64,000 nt of DNA from Erwinia sp. JUb26 (lineage in GTDB: Bacteria; Pseudomonadota; Gammaproteobacteria; Enterobacterales; Enterobacteriaceae): NCBI RefSeq assembly GCF_003751505.1, contig NZ_RJVB01000001.1:186001-250000 (forward strand), in the 5' to 3' direction. The notes below the pieces were generated by a model. It made no database searches and was not told the origin of the DNA. It saw only the letters and a program-made list of their open reading frames with translations. Position numbers and translations under genes: made by a program. Below, one piece after another: positions 41,254-50,574 of the stretch (within the stretch, counting starts at the first letter, position 1; every line of letters starts with the position of its first letter).

Positions 41254-42456
41254 ATGAGAAATGAAGCAACTGAAGCTGTATCCGCTAGTATGAATTGTTC
41301 AGAGCCCAAAGAATCCGCATGGATGGCAGTTTTTTCACTGACCATGGGTGTGTTTGGCTTGCTGACAGCAGAATATCTTCCCGCCAGTCTGCTGACACCT
41401 ATGGCCGCCGATCTTGGTGTGACCGAAGCCCTTGCTGGTCAGGCTGTGACGGTAACAGCAGTGATAGCCCTGTTTGCTGGTCTGATGGTTCCTCGCCTCA
41501 CGCGTAATTATGATCGCCGAAATGTCTTGCTTGGTTTTACCGTGCTGATGATTGCTTCCAACCTGCTTGTGGCACTTTCATCAAGCCTGTCAATCCTGTT
41601 GGTGATGCGCATTCTATTGGGCATCGCCCTGGGAGGTTTCTGGAGTATGGCGGCAGCCGTAGCTATGCGACTGGTCCCTGCAAAGAGCATCCCGCGTGCT
41701 CTGTCCATTATTTTTAGCGGTATCGCCGTCGGCACCGTCGTTTCGATTCCGCTGGGGAGCTACTTAGGTGGGCTTTATGGCTGGCGCAGTGCTTTTATCG
41801 CTGCAACTGCAGTAGGGGTGCTGACACTTATTTTTCAGCTGTTTACACTTCCTCGAATGGCTCCGCGCAGAATGATGCTAACGGCGACTGTCATGGATGT
41901 GCTTCGCCGCCCAGGCATTGCGCTCGGAATGGCAGGATGTGTTATTGCGCATACTGGTCAATATGCGCTGTTTACCTATATTCGTCCGGCTCTTGAAAAT
42001 ATTACTCATCTTGATGTAGACCATTTGTCTTTAATACTGCTTATATTCGGCGTGGCTAATTTTATCGGGACGCTGCTGGCCGGTTGGCTGATGGAAAGAA
42101 GCCTGCGTTTTACCCTGATACTCATGCCGGCACTTGTCGGTCTGTCAGCCCTGGGCATGATTTTACTGCCACTTGAAGAAAACGGATTGATATTATTCGT
42201 TGCGTTGTGGGGGATGGCCTTTGGTGGTGTACCTGTAGCGTGGTCAAACTGGGTAGCACGTTCCGTTCCCGATCAGGCTGAAACCGCAGGGGGTATGGTA
42301 GTGGCAGCAGTACAGTCTTCAATTGCTGCTGGAGCTGCGTTGGGGGGGATACTTTTTAATCTAAATGGCGTAACAGGCGTTTTTATTACTGCTGGTTGCA
42401 TCATGTTTCTCGCCACACTCGTTATTGGGCTAAAAGTGAAGGTCGCGATGGCCTGA
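41254..42456 (+). CDS. MFS transporter, AraJ/SotB-like efflux protein (second copy)
   Basis: A 400-aa, twelve-helix DHA1 transporter related to the one at 37364: the N-terminal TAEYLPASLLTPMAADLGVT aligns with SSEFMPVSLLTPIANDLSVT there, and TRNYDRRNVLLG carries motif A. Divergent from the AraC-type regulator. Two related pumps with different regulators within 5 kb suggest an accessory export island rather than recent duplication, since the sequences differ widely. Substrate unknown. Confidence 0.86.
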   Translation: MRNEATEAVSASMNCSEPKESAWMAVFSLTMGVFGLLTAEYLPASLLTPMAADLGVTEALAGQAVTVTAVIALFAGLMVPRLTRNYDRRNVLLGFTVLMIASNLLVALSSSLSILLVMRILLGIALGGFWSMAAAVAMRLVPAKSIPRALSIIFSGIAVGTVVSIPLGSYLGGLYGWRSAFIAATAVGVLTLIFQLFTLPRMAPRRMMLTATVMDVLRRPGIALGMAGCVIAHTGQYALFTYIRPALENITHLDVDHLSLILLIFGVANFIGTLLAGWLMERSLRFTLILMPALVGLSALGMILLPLEENGLILFVALWGMAFGGVPVAWSNWVARSVPDQAETAGGMVVAAVQSSIAAGAALGGILFNLNGVTGVFITAGCIMFLATLVIGLKVKVAMA

Positions 42457-42851
42457 TCATTTCGAATATGACCTCCGCTTTAAAATGGCCAGCAGAATCC
42501 GATGGACGGTCGGAACAGATGTCTTAAGATTTACTACTTCTTGCCGCTCAATTATAGGTCTGCTCCTCGCTCAAAGTCGTCTGTCAGTTCAGTAGATGAC
42601 TTGTTTTCATTTTGTTGTTGCAGATGCCCAAATGAAATGCAAACAGGCAGGCAGGTTAAAAGCACATGTATGGTCAAGTGAGTGCAAATACCCATACGGG
42701 GATGTCCTCATGGCTAGCATCGATCTTCGTAATGCTGGGACCTACCCCGGCAACCACAGCACGGTTTTAAAAACACCGACACAGAAGCCAGAAAAGCTGG
42801 AACGGAACGTCATAGATGGGTCAGATAACAGCCGCCGGGCTAAAATGTATC
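42457..42851. other. Gene-free stretch between MFS and O-methyltransferase genes
   Basis: About 395 bases between convergent genes. An open frame runs through 42596-42851 but has no similarity I recognise, no ribosome site and merges into the antisense of the methyltransferase gene. I see no terminator or repeat here. Confidence 0.4.
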
Positions 42852-43511
42852 TTATTTCACCCGCGCTATCGACAGCCCATCCCAGCCTTTGGCCCCGACG
42901 GTTTGTACCGCCGTGGCTTCCAGCCGATCGTCGTTGCCCACCAGGCTGAGAAATTCCCGCAGCCCTTGCAGATTCACGTCGGCGTCTTCGGCATCGATGA
43001 TTTTGCCGCTGCGCACCACGTTATCACCGATGATTACCGTGCCGGAGCGGGAGTATTTCAGCGCCCACTCCAGATAAGCCGGGTTATTTTGCTTGTCGGC
43101 ATCGATAAAGATCATATCAAACGGGGCGGAACCTTCGAGGGTGGGCAGCGAATCCAGTGCCGCACCGACCAGGATGGTCACTTTGCTTTCGAGCCCGGCG
43201 CGGCGAATGTTGTGACTGGCGATTTCGGCGTGGCGCGGCTGATACTCAAGGGTGATCACTTTGCCGTCATCCGGCAGGGCGCGCGCCAGCCAGATGGTGC
43301 TGTAACCGCCCAGCGTGCCGATCTCCAGGATGCGTCTGGCTCCGGTCATTTTGGCGAACAGATAGAGTAACTTTCCCTGATTGGGTGCCACATCTATCGG
43401 CGGCAGTCCGGCACTTTTATTGGCATCCAGTGCGGCCAGCAGGGCCTCATCCTGCGGGACGAGTTGTTCAATCAGGTAATTGTCGACGGCGGCCCAGCGT
43501 TGTTGATCCAT
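42852..43511 (-). CDS. Class I SAM-dependent O-methyltransferase
   Basis: A 219-aa methyltransferase of the catechol/caffeoyl-CoA O-methyltransferase type. The SAM motif I is ILEIGTLGGYSTIWLA (about residues 61-76), motif with acidic residue ITLEYQPRH follows, and the metal/substrate Asp is in FDMIFIDADKQNNPAY. These enzymes transfer methyl groups from SAM to hydroxyls of catechols or phenolics with a divalent metal. It is a single gene flanked by repeats, with no partner to indicate its substrate. Confidence 0.88.
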   Translation of the reverse strand: MDQQRWAAVDNYLIEQLVPQDEALLAALDANKSAGLPPIDVAPNQGKLLYLFAKMTGARRILEIGTLGGYSTIWLARALPDDGKVITLEYQPRHAEIASHNIRRAGLESKVTILVGAALDSLPTLEGSAPFDMIFIDADKQNNPAYLEWALKYSRSGTVIIGDNVVRSGKIIDAEDADVNLQGLREFLSLVGNDDRLEATAVQTVGAKGWDGLSIARVK

Positions 43512-43641
43512 TGTGCGTTTCCTGTTTTGGGGTCAGAGGAAATAACTATAAGTCAGTTTTGAAGAGGTGTGGTCTCTGAAAGCTGAGAGGCTGGCTTATC
43601 AGTTTGGGATTTGGTGTAGCTGCTTGTTTCGCATCTGGCGT

Positions 43642-43741
43642 ATCGGGGCTGGCCGGAACGCGGACCCGCTGTCACGTCCTTGTCCGCTCGGCCTCGCACA
43701 TCCATGTGCTCGGACGGTCCGCTAATCCGTCCAGCCCCGAT
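43642..43741. repeat. 100-bp intergenic palindromic repeat (full copy)
   Basis: Outer arms ATCGGGGCTGG (43642-43652) and CCAGCCCCGAT (43731-43741) are perfectly complementary, with further internal symmetry around GCACATCCATGTGC. The left half (43634-43695) matches 682-743 near the left end of the window. It belongs to a different family from the 190-bp palindromes at 26.7 and 30.9 kb. Confidence 0.7.
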
Positions 43742-43787
43742 TGCCTCAATGCTTTAGTATCGCTGCCGGATAATCTGACATGAGATG

Positions 43788-43945
43788 GCAGCAACACCCG
43801 TGTTTGAAAGGATGACCGCTACGGGACAGGTTAGCCGAGTGTCTGCCGCAAGGATGCGGCAGCCAAGCCTCCAGGGAGGGATTAACGGCGTCTCGGCGAT
43901 CTGCCCGTAACGGTTAGCCTTAGCACCTGAAGGCCAGCGAATCCG
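43788..43945 (+). ncRNA. Structured repeat unit 1, RtT-like
   Basis: 158-base unit repeated at 44004-44161 without gaps and about 90% identical. The fold is strong: CTGCCGCA-AGGA-TGCGGCAG is a perfect 8-bp tetraloop hairpin, and ACCGCTACGGG near the 5' end pairs with CCCGTAACGGT near the 3' end (one wobble/mismatch), closing a long stem. Changes between the two copies tend to keep pairing. Size and tandem layout recall the RtT repeats downstream of tRNA-Tyr genes in enterobacteria, but I cannot confirm the family, and no tRNA is visible here. Transcription is not shown by the sequence. Confidence 0.5.
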
Positions 43946-44003
43946 GCCCACACCGATTGCCTGCTAACCAAGGTGTTGCTGTTGGTCAAAACTAACGTTG
44001 TTT

Positions 44004-44161
44004 GCAGCAACACCCGTATTTGAAAGGGTGACCGTTACGGGACAGGTTAGTCGAGTGTCTGCCGCAGGGATGCGGCAGTCAAGCCTCCAGGGAGAGATTA
44101 ACGGCGTCTCGGCGATCTGCCCGTAACGGTCGGCCTGAGCACCTGACGGCCAGCGAATCCG
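44004..44161 (+). ncRNA. Structured repeat unit 2, RtT-like
   Basis: Second copy, 216 bases from the first. Here ACCGTTACGGG pairs perfectly (11 bp) with CCCGTAACGGT, and the inner hairpin is CTGCCGCA-GGGA-TGCGGCAG, so both stems are intact. It ends about 155 bases upstream of phnF. The unit could be processed from a longer transcript or act as a DNA repeat. The rest of the 805-base gap 43512-44316 has no supported gene. Confidence 0.5.
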
Positions 44162-44316
44162 ATGCCCTAATATTCAGCTTTAGCAGCATTTCACAAACGT
44201 CATCTCCCCTTAACCGCAGTGTCACACATCCCCGGCAAAGTAACGCCCATCGGTGGCAGGAAGCAGCAATTTGAAGGCAGCTTCCCGCCGGGTATGACGC
44301 TGCGGAGATTTTTGTA

Positions 44317-45036
44317 ATGCTCAACTTATCCAGACATCCGACCACTTTGTATCAGGCCATTGCCGCCCGGCTGGAAGATGAACTGCGCAGCCGCTATCGC
44401 TGCGGCGAGTATCTGCCGTCAGAAAAACAGCTGGCCGCACACTATGAAGTCAATCGCCATACGCTGCGTCGCGCGGTGGATGAGCTGGTTGATAAAGGGC
44501 TGGTTCAGCGCCGCCAGGGCGTTGGTATTCTGGTGCTGATGCGCCCGTACGACTACCCGCTGCACGCTCAGGCGCGGTTCAGTCAGAACCTGATGGAGCA
44601 GGGGAGCCATCCTACCAGTGAACGTCTGCTGGCGGTGCTGCGCCCGTGCAACGCCGAGGTGGCCGCCGCGCTGGCCTGCAACGAGGGCGACACGGTGATC
44701 CACCTGCGCACGCTGCGCCGGGTTAACGGCGTGCCGGTGTGCGTGATTAACCACTATCTGCCCGATTTGAGCTGGTGGCCGCCGCTGCAAACGTTTACCA
44801 GCGGATCGCTGCACGATTTTATCAGCCAGCAGCTGGGCGAAGGTCTGACGCGCAAACAAACGCGCATCGCCGCCCGCCGCGCACAGGCAAAAGAGAGCCG
44901 TCTGCTGGAAGTCACACTGCATGCGCCGCTGCTCTGCGTGCGCACCCTGAATACCCGTAACGGCAGCGGCGCGATGGCGGAATACTCCGTCAGCCTGACG
45001 CGTGCCGACATGATTGAACTGACGCTGGAGCATTAA
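44317..45036 (+). CDS. phnF: PhnF, GntR-family regulator of phosphonate metabolism
   Basis: A 239-aa GntR/HutC-type repressor. The N-terminal winged helix holds YLPSEKQLAAHYEVNRHTLRR and the C-terminal part is a UTRA ligand domain. In the phn operon PhnF is thought to repress in the absence of phosphonate or a metabolite. It is the first gene of an unbroken run to phnN and its stop touches the phnG start. No convincing Pho box was found in the 155 bases upstream, though PhoB control is usual for such operons. Overall, position and sequence make the identity firm. Confidence 0.92.
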   Translation: MLNLSRHPTTLYQAIAARLEDELRSRYRCGEYLPSEKQLAAHYEVNRHTLRRAVDELVDKGLVQRRQGVGILVLMRPYDYPLHAQARFSQNLMEQGSHPTSERLLAVLRPCNAEVAAALACNEGDTVIHLRTLRRVNGVPVCVINHYLPDLSWWPPLQTFTSGSLHDFISQQLGEGLTRKQTRIAARRAQAKESRLLEVTLHAPLLCVRTLNTRNGSGAMAEYSVSLTRADMIELTLEH

Positions 45037-45477
45037 ATGGAAGCACATAAGGCCCGCCAGCACTGGCTCTCCGTGCTGGCCCACAGCAGCCCGCAGCAGC
45101 TGCTTGCACACTGGCCATCGACGCTGCAACCGCAGTACCAGCTGCTGCGCGCGCCGGAAACCGGGCTGACCCGGCTACAGGCGCGAATGGGCGGCACCGG
45201 GAGACGCTTTATTCTCGGCGATACCACCGTCACCCGTGCGGTCGTCCAGCTGGAAAATGGCACCTGCGGCTACAGCTATATCATCGGGCGCGATAAAGCC
45301 CATGCGGAACGCTGCGCGCTGCTGGATGCCCTGTTACAGGGCGACGGCGCACAGGCACTTCACCAACAGATTATTGCGCCGCTGGCCGCCGTACGTCAGG
45401 AGCAGCTGTTGCTGCGTTCCCGCGAAGTCGCCAGCAGTCGCGTTGACTTCTTCACCCTTGTCAGGGGAGACAATTAA
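45037..45477 (+). CDS. phnG: PhnG, C-P lyase core subunit
   Basis: A 146-aa small subunit of the PhnGHIJ core complex (PhnG2H2I2J2). Sequence features are the N-terminal RQHWLSVLAHSSPQQL and the central LGDTTVTRAVVQL, which match PhnG proteins. With PhnI and PhnH it takes part in attaching phosphonate to ribose of ATP; PhnG itself has no known separate catalytic site. Adjacent start to phnF stop and a TAATG overlap with phnH show tight translational coupling. Confidence 0.93.
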   Translation: MEAHKARQHWLSVLAHSSPQQLLAHWPSTLQPQYQLLRAPETGLTRLQARMGGTGRRFILGDTTVTRAVVQLENGTCGYSYIIGRDKAHAERCALLDALLQGDGAQALHQQIIAPLAAVRQEQLLLRSREVASSRVDFFTLVRGDN

Positions 45478-46052
45478 TGACCTTACTCGCCAGTTTCAGC
45501 CATCCGGTTGCCGATGCCCAGCACGCCTTCCGCCGTATTCTTAAAGCCATGAGCGAGCCGGGTGTGATGGTTTCTCTGCCATCGCTGCCTGCCTGGGGGC
45601 GCACTTCGGTGGCCGCCACGGCGGTGCTGATGACGCTGGTGGATCGCGAAACGCCGCTGTGGATCGACGAGCGCTTCCACGATGAGGCGCTGCTGAACAA
45701 TCTGCGTTTTCACACCGGTGCGCCGGTGACGGATCGTACCGACGCGCCGTTTGCCCTGCTGCATGCCAAATCCGTCGTTGATATCGCCAGCTTCTCGCCG
45801 GGCGATAACGTTTCGCCGGAGAAAAGCAGCACGCTGATTATTGACGTCGCCGGGCTGAGCGGTGGTCTGACGTTGCGCCTGCGTGGCCCCGGCCTGATGG
45901 AAACCCGGGCGATTGCGCCGCAGCTGCCGGAAAGCGTGCTGAAATTCCTGCGCAAACGCGCGCATACCTTCCCCCAGGGTATCGATCTGATCTTCACCTG
46001 CGGCGAGAACATGATGGCCCTGCCGCGCACCACCAACGTGGAGGTGTGCTGA
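45477..46052 (+). CDS. phnH: PhnH, C-P lyase core subunit
   Basis: A 191-aa subunit with a fold related to PLP-dependent transferases but without PLP function. It begins at the A of phnG's TAATG and contains HAFRRILKAMSEPG, the conserved PhnH start, and the C-terminal GIDLIFTCGENMMALPRTT. It is part of the PhnGHIJ complex in the cytosol and is needed for phosphonate attack on ATP. Its stop overlaps phnI (TGATG). Confidence 0.94.
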   Translation: MTLLASFSHPVADAQHAFRRILKAMSEPGVMVSLPSLPAWGRTSVAATAVLMTLVDRETPLWIDERFHDEALLNNLRFHTGAPVTDRTDAPFALLHAKSVVDIASFSPGDNVSPEKSSTLIIDVAGLSGGLTLRLRGPGLMETRAIAPQLPESVLKFLRKRAHTFPQGIDLIFTCGENMMALPRTTNVEVC

Positions 46053-47128
46053 TGTACGTTGCGGTGAAAGGGGGCGAGAAGGCGATAGCCGCCGCCCACC
46101 GGCTGCAGGAAGATCTGCGCCGTGGCGACCGCAGCGAGGCGGAGTTGCAGTGCGAACAGATAGACCAGCAGCTGGGCCTGGCGGTGGACAGGGTGATGAC
46201 CGAGGGCGGCATTCACGACCGCGAGCTGGCCGCGCTGGCTATCAAGCAGGCCAGCGGCGATCTGGTGGAGGCGATTTTCCTGCTGCGCGCCTACCGCACC
46301 ACGCTGCCGCGCCTCGCCGACAGCCTGCCGCTGGATAGCGGAAAAATGCGCGTGGAACGGCGGATCTCCGCCGTTTATAAAGATCTGCCCGGCGGACAGC
46401 TGCTGGGGCCAACCTACGATTACACCCACCGCCTGTTGGATTTTACCCTATTGGCCGAGGGGAAAACGCCGCCCGCGCCGCGTGCCGAACAGCCGCTGGA
46501 CGAGCGCTGTCCGCATATGTTCGACCTGATGACCCGCGAAGGGCTGGCGATTGCCGAAGAGGATGACGGTAGCGAACCGCTGGATATTACCCGCGATCCG
46601 CCGTCTTACCCGCTACCGCGTTCGGCGAAATTGCAGCAGCTGGTGCGCGGGGATGAAGGTTTCCTGCTGGCGCTGGGCTATTCCACCCAGCGCGGCTACG
46701 GCCGCACCCATCCGTTTGCCGGTGAAATTCGTACCGGCTACGTCACGGTGGAAATTGCGCCCGAGGAGCTGGGCTTCCCGCTGGAGATCGGTGAAATCCT
46801 GCTGACCGAGTGCGAAATGGTCAACGGCTTTACCACCCCCGTCGATGCCGCACCGCACTTCACTCGTGGCTATGGCCTGGTCTTCGGTCGCGCCGAGCGT
46901 AAAGCGATGGCGATGGCACTGGTAGATCGTGCCCTGCAAACCGACGAGTACGGCGAGCGCATCACCAGCCCGGCGCAGGATGAAGAGTTTGTCCTGTCGC
47001 ACGCCGATAACGTTGAGGCGGCGGGCTTTGTCTCGCACCTCAAGCTGCCGCACTACGTCGATTTCCAGGCCGAGTTGGAACTGTTAAAGCGCCTGCGCGC
47101 GGAGTATCAGGAGAAGCAACGTGGCTGA
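46052..47128 (+). CDS. phnI: PhnI, C-P lyase core subunit (nucleosidase/phosphonate transferase)
   Basis: A 358-aa protein. PhnI alone acts as a purine ribonucleoside-triphosphate hydrolase; in complex with PhnG, PhnH and PhnL it forms alpha-D-ribose 1-methylphosphonate 5-triphosphate from ATP. Diagnostic stretches are the N-terminal MYVAVKGGEKAI and GRTHPFAGEIRTGYVTVE. ATG 46052 is preferred over the in-frame GTG 46046 because of the TGATG coupling to phnH. It overlaps phnJ by eight bases. Confidence 0.95.
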   Translation: MYVAVKGGEKAIAAAHRLQEDLRRGDRSEAELQCEQIDQQLGLAVDRVMTEGGIHDRELAALAIKQASGDLVEAIFLLRAYRTTLPRLADSLPLDSGKMRVERRISAVYKDLPGGQLLGPTYDYTHRLLDFTLLAEGKTPPAPRAEQPLDERCPHMFDLMTREGLAIAEEDDGSEPLDITRDPPSYPLPRSAKLQQLVRGDEGFLLALGYSTQRGYGRTHPFAGEIRTGYVTVEIAPEELGFPLEIGEILLTECEMVNGFTTPVDAAPHFTRGYGLVFGRAERKAMAMALVDRALQTDEYGERITSPAQDEEFVLSHADNVEAAGFVSHLKLPHYVDFQAELELLKRLRAEYQEKQRG

Positions 47129-47963
47129 ACTGCATGGTTACAATCCGGGCTATCTGGACGAACAAAGCAAGCGCACCATCCGTCGCGCTATTCTGAAGGC
47201 GGTGGCGATCCCCGGCTATCAGGTGCCGTTTGGCGGACGCGAAATGCCGATGCCCTACGGCTGGGGAACCGGCGGTATTCAACTGACCGCCAGCATGATC
47301 GGCGAACACGATGTGCTGAAGGTGATCGATCAGGGTGCCGACGATACGACCAACGCGGTGTCCATCCGCCGATTTTTCCAGCGCGTTAGCGGCGCGGCGG
47401 TGACCGAACGCACCGTGGATGCCACGCTGATCCAGACCCGTCATCGCATTCCCGAGACTCCGCTGACCGAAGACCAGGTACTGATTTATCAGGTGCCGAT
47501 CCCCGAACCGCTGCGTTTTATCGAACCGCGTGAAACCGAAACCCGCACCATGCACGCGCTGGAAGAGTACGGGATCATGCAGGTGAAGCTGTATGAGGAT
47601 ATTGCCCGCTACGGCCATATCGCCACCACCTATGCCTACCCGGTGAAGGTCAACGATCGCTACGTGATGGACCCGTCGCCGATCCCGAAATTCGACAACC
47701 CGAAGATGCATATGATGCCCGCACTACAGCTGTTTGGGGCCGGGCGTGAAAAGCGCATCTACGCGCTGCCGCCGTATACCAAAGTGGAAAGCCTCGACTT
47801 CGACGATCACCCGTTCACCGTGCAGAAGTGGGAACAGCCCTGCGCCATCTGCGGATCGCGCACAAGCTACCTGGATGAGGTAGTGATGGACGACAGCGGC
47901 ACCAGGATGTTTGTCTGCTCCGATACCGATTACTGCCATCAGCAACAAGAGAATCCGTCATGA
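47121..47963 (+). CDS. phnJ: PhnJ, carbon-phosphorus lyase (radical SAM)
   Basis: A 280-aa enzyme that cleaves the C-P bond by radical SAM chemistry. The iron-sulfur ligands are in the C-terminal part: CAIC, then a third Cys in MFVCSDTDYC about 22 residues later, the unusual Cx2Cx21C spacing of PhnJ. The start is GTG 47121 with GGAG upstream inside phnI. It yields the hydrocarbon (methane from methylphosphonate) and ribose 1,2-cyclic phosphate 5-phosphate. It is coupled by ATGA to phnK. Confidence 0.96.
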   Translation: MAELHGYNPGYLDEQSKRTIRRAILKAVAIPGYQVPFGGREMPMPYGWGTGGIQLTASMIGEHDVLKVIDQGADDTTNAVSIRRFFQRVSGAAVTERTVDATLIQTRHRIPETPLTEDQVLIYQVPIPEPLRFIEPRETETRTMHALEEYGIMQVKLYEDIARYGHIATTYAYPVKVNDRYVMDPSPIPKFDNPKMHMMPALQLFGAGREKRIYALPPYTKVESLDFDDHPFTVQKWEQPCAICGSRTSYLDEVVMDDSGTRMFVCSDTDYCHQQQENPS

Positions 47964-48718
47964 ACAATGAGTCGCCGCTGCTGACGGTTAATCAGCTTAC
48001 CCACCTTTACGCACCGGGTAAGGGTTTCAGCGATGTGTCATTTGAGCTTTATCCCGGTGAAGTGCTGGGGATCGTCGGGGAATCCGGCTCCGGGAAGACC
48101 ACGCTGCTGAAGGCGATTTCGGCCCGGCTGCCGCCGCAGCACGGCGAAATTATCTATCAGGGTAATGACCTCTACGCGATGAGCGAAAGTGAACGCCGCC
48201 GCCTGCTGCGCACCCAGTGGGGCGTGGTGCATCAGTATCCGATGGACGGGCTGCGGGCGCAGGTATCGGCCGGTGGCAATATCGGCGAGCGGCTGATGGC
48301 GGTGGGCGAGCGTCACTACGGGCAGATCCGCGAGAAGGCCGGACAGTGGCTGGAAGATGTGGAGATCCCGCTGGCACGTATCGACGATCTGCCGGGCACC
48401 TTCTCCGGCGGCATGCAGCAGCGTTTGCAGATCGCCCGCAACCTGGTCACCGGGCCGAAGCTGGTGTTTATGGATGAACCAACCGGCGGGCTGGACGTGT
48501 CGGTGCAGGCGAGGCTGCTGGATCTGCTGCGTAACCTGGTGCGCGATCTCAACCTGGCGGTGGTGATTGTTACCCACGACCTCGGCGTGGCGCGCCTGCT
48601 GGCCCATCGACTGCTGGTGATGAAGCAGGGGCAGGTGGTGGAAAGCGGGCTGACGGACAGGGTGCTCGACGATCCGCATCATCCGTATACCCAACTGCTG
48701 GTGTCATCCATTCTGTAA
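47960..48718 (+). CDS. phnK: PhnK, ABC-type ATPase of C-P lyase
   Basis: A 252-aa ABC ATPase without a membrane partner. Walker [10 protein letters not shown] (about residues 38-46), signature FSGGMQQR, Walker B LVFMDEPTGGLD. In C-P lyase PhnK binds PhnJ as a dimer and its ATP hydrolysis is needed for phosphonate use, probably to open or reset the core complex. Despite its transporter-like sequence it is not an importer subunit. It overlaps phnJ by four bases. Confidence 0.94.
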   Translation: MNNESPLLTVNQLTHLYAPGKGFSDVSFELYPGEVLGIVGESGSGKTTLLKAISARLPPQHGEIIYQGNDLYAMSESERRRLLRTQWGVVHQYPMDGLRAQVSAGGNIGERLMAVGERHYGQIREKAGQWLEDVEIPLARIDDLPGTFSGGMQQRLQIARNLVTGPKLVFMDEPTGGLDVSVQARLLDLLRNLVRDLNLAVVIVTHDLGVARLLAHRLLVMKQGQVVESGLTDRVLDDPHHPYTQLLVSSIL

Positions 48719-48736
48719 CCATGTTGAGAAACAGCC

Positions 48737-49441
48737 ATGAATCTGAAATTGCGCATCGAAAATTTGTCTAAAACCTTCGTCATGCATAACCAGCATGGCG
48801 CAAGGCTTCCGGTGCTGAATAACGCGTCGCTGCAGGTGGCCGCCGGGGAATGCGTGGTGCTGCACGGCCATTCCGGCAGCGGTAAATCCACGCTGCTGCG
48901 TTCGCTGTACGGTAACTATTTGCCAGACAGCGGCCATATCTGGGTCGATCATCAGCAGCAGTGGGTGGATCTGGTCAGCGCCCCGGCGCGGCAGATTCTG
49001 GCGCTGCGCCGCGATACGCTGGGCTGGGTCAGCCAGTTTCTGCGCGTGATCCCGCGTATCAGCACGCTGGAGGTGGTGATGCAGCCGCTGCTGGAGCGCG
49101 GCGTGGATCGCGCCGAAAGCGAGGAGCGGGCGCAGGCGCTACTTGGGCATCTGAATGTGCCGTCGCGGCTGTGGTCGCTGCCGCCGTCGACCTTCTCCGG
49201 CGGTGAACAGCAGCGAGTCAATATCGCACGTGGATTTATCGCTGAATCGCCGATCCTGCTGCTGGATGAGCCGACTGCCTCACTCGACAGCGTGAACTGT
49301 GCGGCGGTGGTGTCTCTGATTGAACAGGCGCGCGCCCGTGGTGCCGCCATCGTCGGAATTTTTCATGATAACGCGGTGCGCGAGCGCGTCGCCGATCGTC
49401 TGCATGTGATGCAGTCTGTTACCCCGGAGCACGCCGTATGA
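48737..49441 (+). CDS. phnL: PhnL, ABC-type ATPase of C-P lyase
   Basis: A 234-aa second ABC ATPase, LolD/MacB-like in sequence. Walker [10 protein letters not shown], signature FSGGEQQR, Walker [13 protein letters not shown]. It binds the PhnK dimer on the core complex. An 18-base gap separates it from phnK, and its last bases overlap phnM (ATGA). Known to be essential for phosphonate use in E. coli. Confidence 0.94.
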   Translation: MNLKLRIENLSKTFVMHNQHGARLPVLNNASLQVAAGECVVLHGHSGSGKSTLLRSLYGNYLPDSGHIWVDHQQQWVDLVSAPARQILALRRDTLGWVSQFLRVIPRISTLEVVMQPLLERGVDRAESEERAQALLGHLNVPSRLWSLPPSTFSGGEQQRVNIARGFIAESPILLLDEPTASLDSVNCAAVVSLIEQARARGAAIVGIFHDNAVRERVADRLHVMQSVTPEHAV

Positions 49442-50574
49442 TTATCAACAACGTTAAGCTTATCCTCGAACGGGAAGTAGTCAGCGGCTCGCTGGCCTGC
49501 GATAACGGCATTATTACTGCCTATGCGGAAACCCCCAGCCAGCTGCCTGGGGCCATTGACGGCGAGGGCGGCTGGCTGATGCCCGGCATGGTGGAGCTAC
49601 ATACCGATAGCCTGGACAAATTCTTCACCCCGCGTCCGAAGGTGGACTGGCCCGCCCATTCAGCAATGAGCAGCCACGATGCGCTGATTATCGCCAGCGG
49701 GATCACCACGGTACTGGATGCGATTAGCGTGGGCGACGTACGCGACGGCGGCCACCGGATGGAGAATCTCAATAAGATGATTAACGCCATCCGCCACAGT
49801 GAAAAGCACGGACTGAATCGCGCAGAGCATCGTCTGCATTTGCGCTGCGAGCTGCCGCACGACTCCACGCTGCCGCTGTTTGAACAGCTGATGTGCAACC
49901 CGGCGCTGTCGCTGGTGTCGCTGATGGATCACTCGCCGGGCCAGCGCCAGTACGTTTCGCTGGACGCGTGGCGTACCTATTTCGGTGGGAAATACCAGAT
50001 GAACGACGAGCAGCTGGATGCCTATCAGGCCGATCAGCTGCGCCTTGCCGCGCGCTGGTCGACGCCCAACCGTGAGGCGATCTCCGCCTGGTGCCGCCAG
50101 TACCACATTCCGCTGGCCAGCCATGACGATGCGACTCACGAGCACGTGCTGGAGTCGAAAGGCGTCGGCAGCGTCATCGCCGAGTTCCCGACGACAGAAG
50201 ACGCCGCGCGCTCCTCCCGCGAGATGGGGCTACAGGTGTTGATGGGTGCGCCGAATATCGTTCGCGGCGGATCGCACTCCGGCAACGTGGCGGCTCGCGA
50301 CCTGGCCTCAAAGGGGCTGCTGGATATTCTCTCCTCTGACTATTATCCGGCCAGCCTGCTGGATGCCGCCTTCCGCCTGGCTGCGGATGACGAGATCGCC
50401 ATGGATCTGCCGGGCGCCGTTGCACTGGTTACCCGCAACCCGGCGCATGCCATCGGGCTGACCGATCGCGGCGTGATTGCCGAAGGAAAACGCGCGGACC
50501 TTGTGCTGGTTCACCAGCCGAGGGAACAGGTCTATATCAAAAACGTCTGGGCGAAAGGCCGGATGGTGTTCTGA
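49438..50574 (+). CDS. phnM: PhnM, RPnTP hydrolase
   Basis: A 378-aa metal-dependent amidohydrolase-fold enzyme that removes pyrophosphate from alpha-D-ribose 1-methylphosphonate 5-triphosphate. Motifs visible: [20 protein letters not shown] near residue 50 and the metal-binding HDDATHEHV and later [12 protein letters not shown]. It is translationally coupled on both sides (ATGA with phnL and TGATG with phnN). Confidence 0.95.
   Translation: MIINNVKLILEREVVSGSLACDNGIITAYAETPSQLPGAIDGEGGWLMPGMVELHTDSLDKFFTPRPKVDWPAHSAMSSHDALIIASGITTVLDAISVGDVRDGGHRMENLNKMINAIRHSEKHGLNRAEHRLHLRCELPHDSTLPLFEQLMCNPALSLVSLMDHSPGQRQYVSLDAWRTYFGGKYQMNDEQLDAYQADQLRLAARWSTPNREAISAWCRQYHIPLASHDDATHEHVLESKGVGSVIAEFPTTEDAARSSREMGLQVLMGAPNIVRGGSHSGNVAARDLASKGLLDILSSDYYPASLLDAAFRLAADDEIAMDLPGAVALVTRNPAHAIGLTDRGVIAEGKRADLVLVHQPREQVYIKNVWAKGRMVF

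Noticed and set aside
42596..42949. Open frame of 117 codons in the gap beside the O-methyltransferase gene
   Set aside because: No ribosome site, no known family, and its 3' third overlaps the antisense of a well-supported gene.
44162..44316. Pho box upstream of phnF
   Set aside because: TTTCACAAACGTCAT looks similar, but its half-sites are 9 rather than 11 bases apart and only one half matches well.
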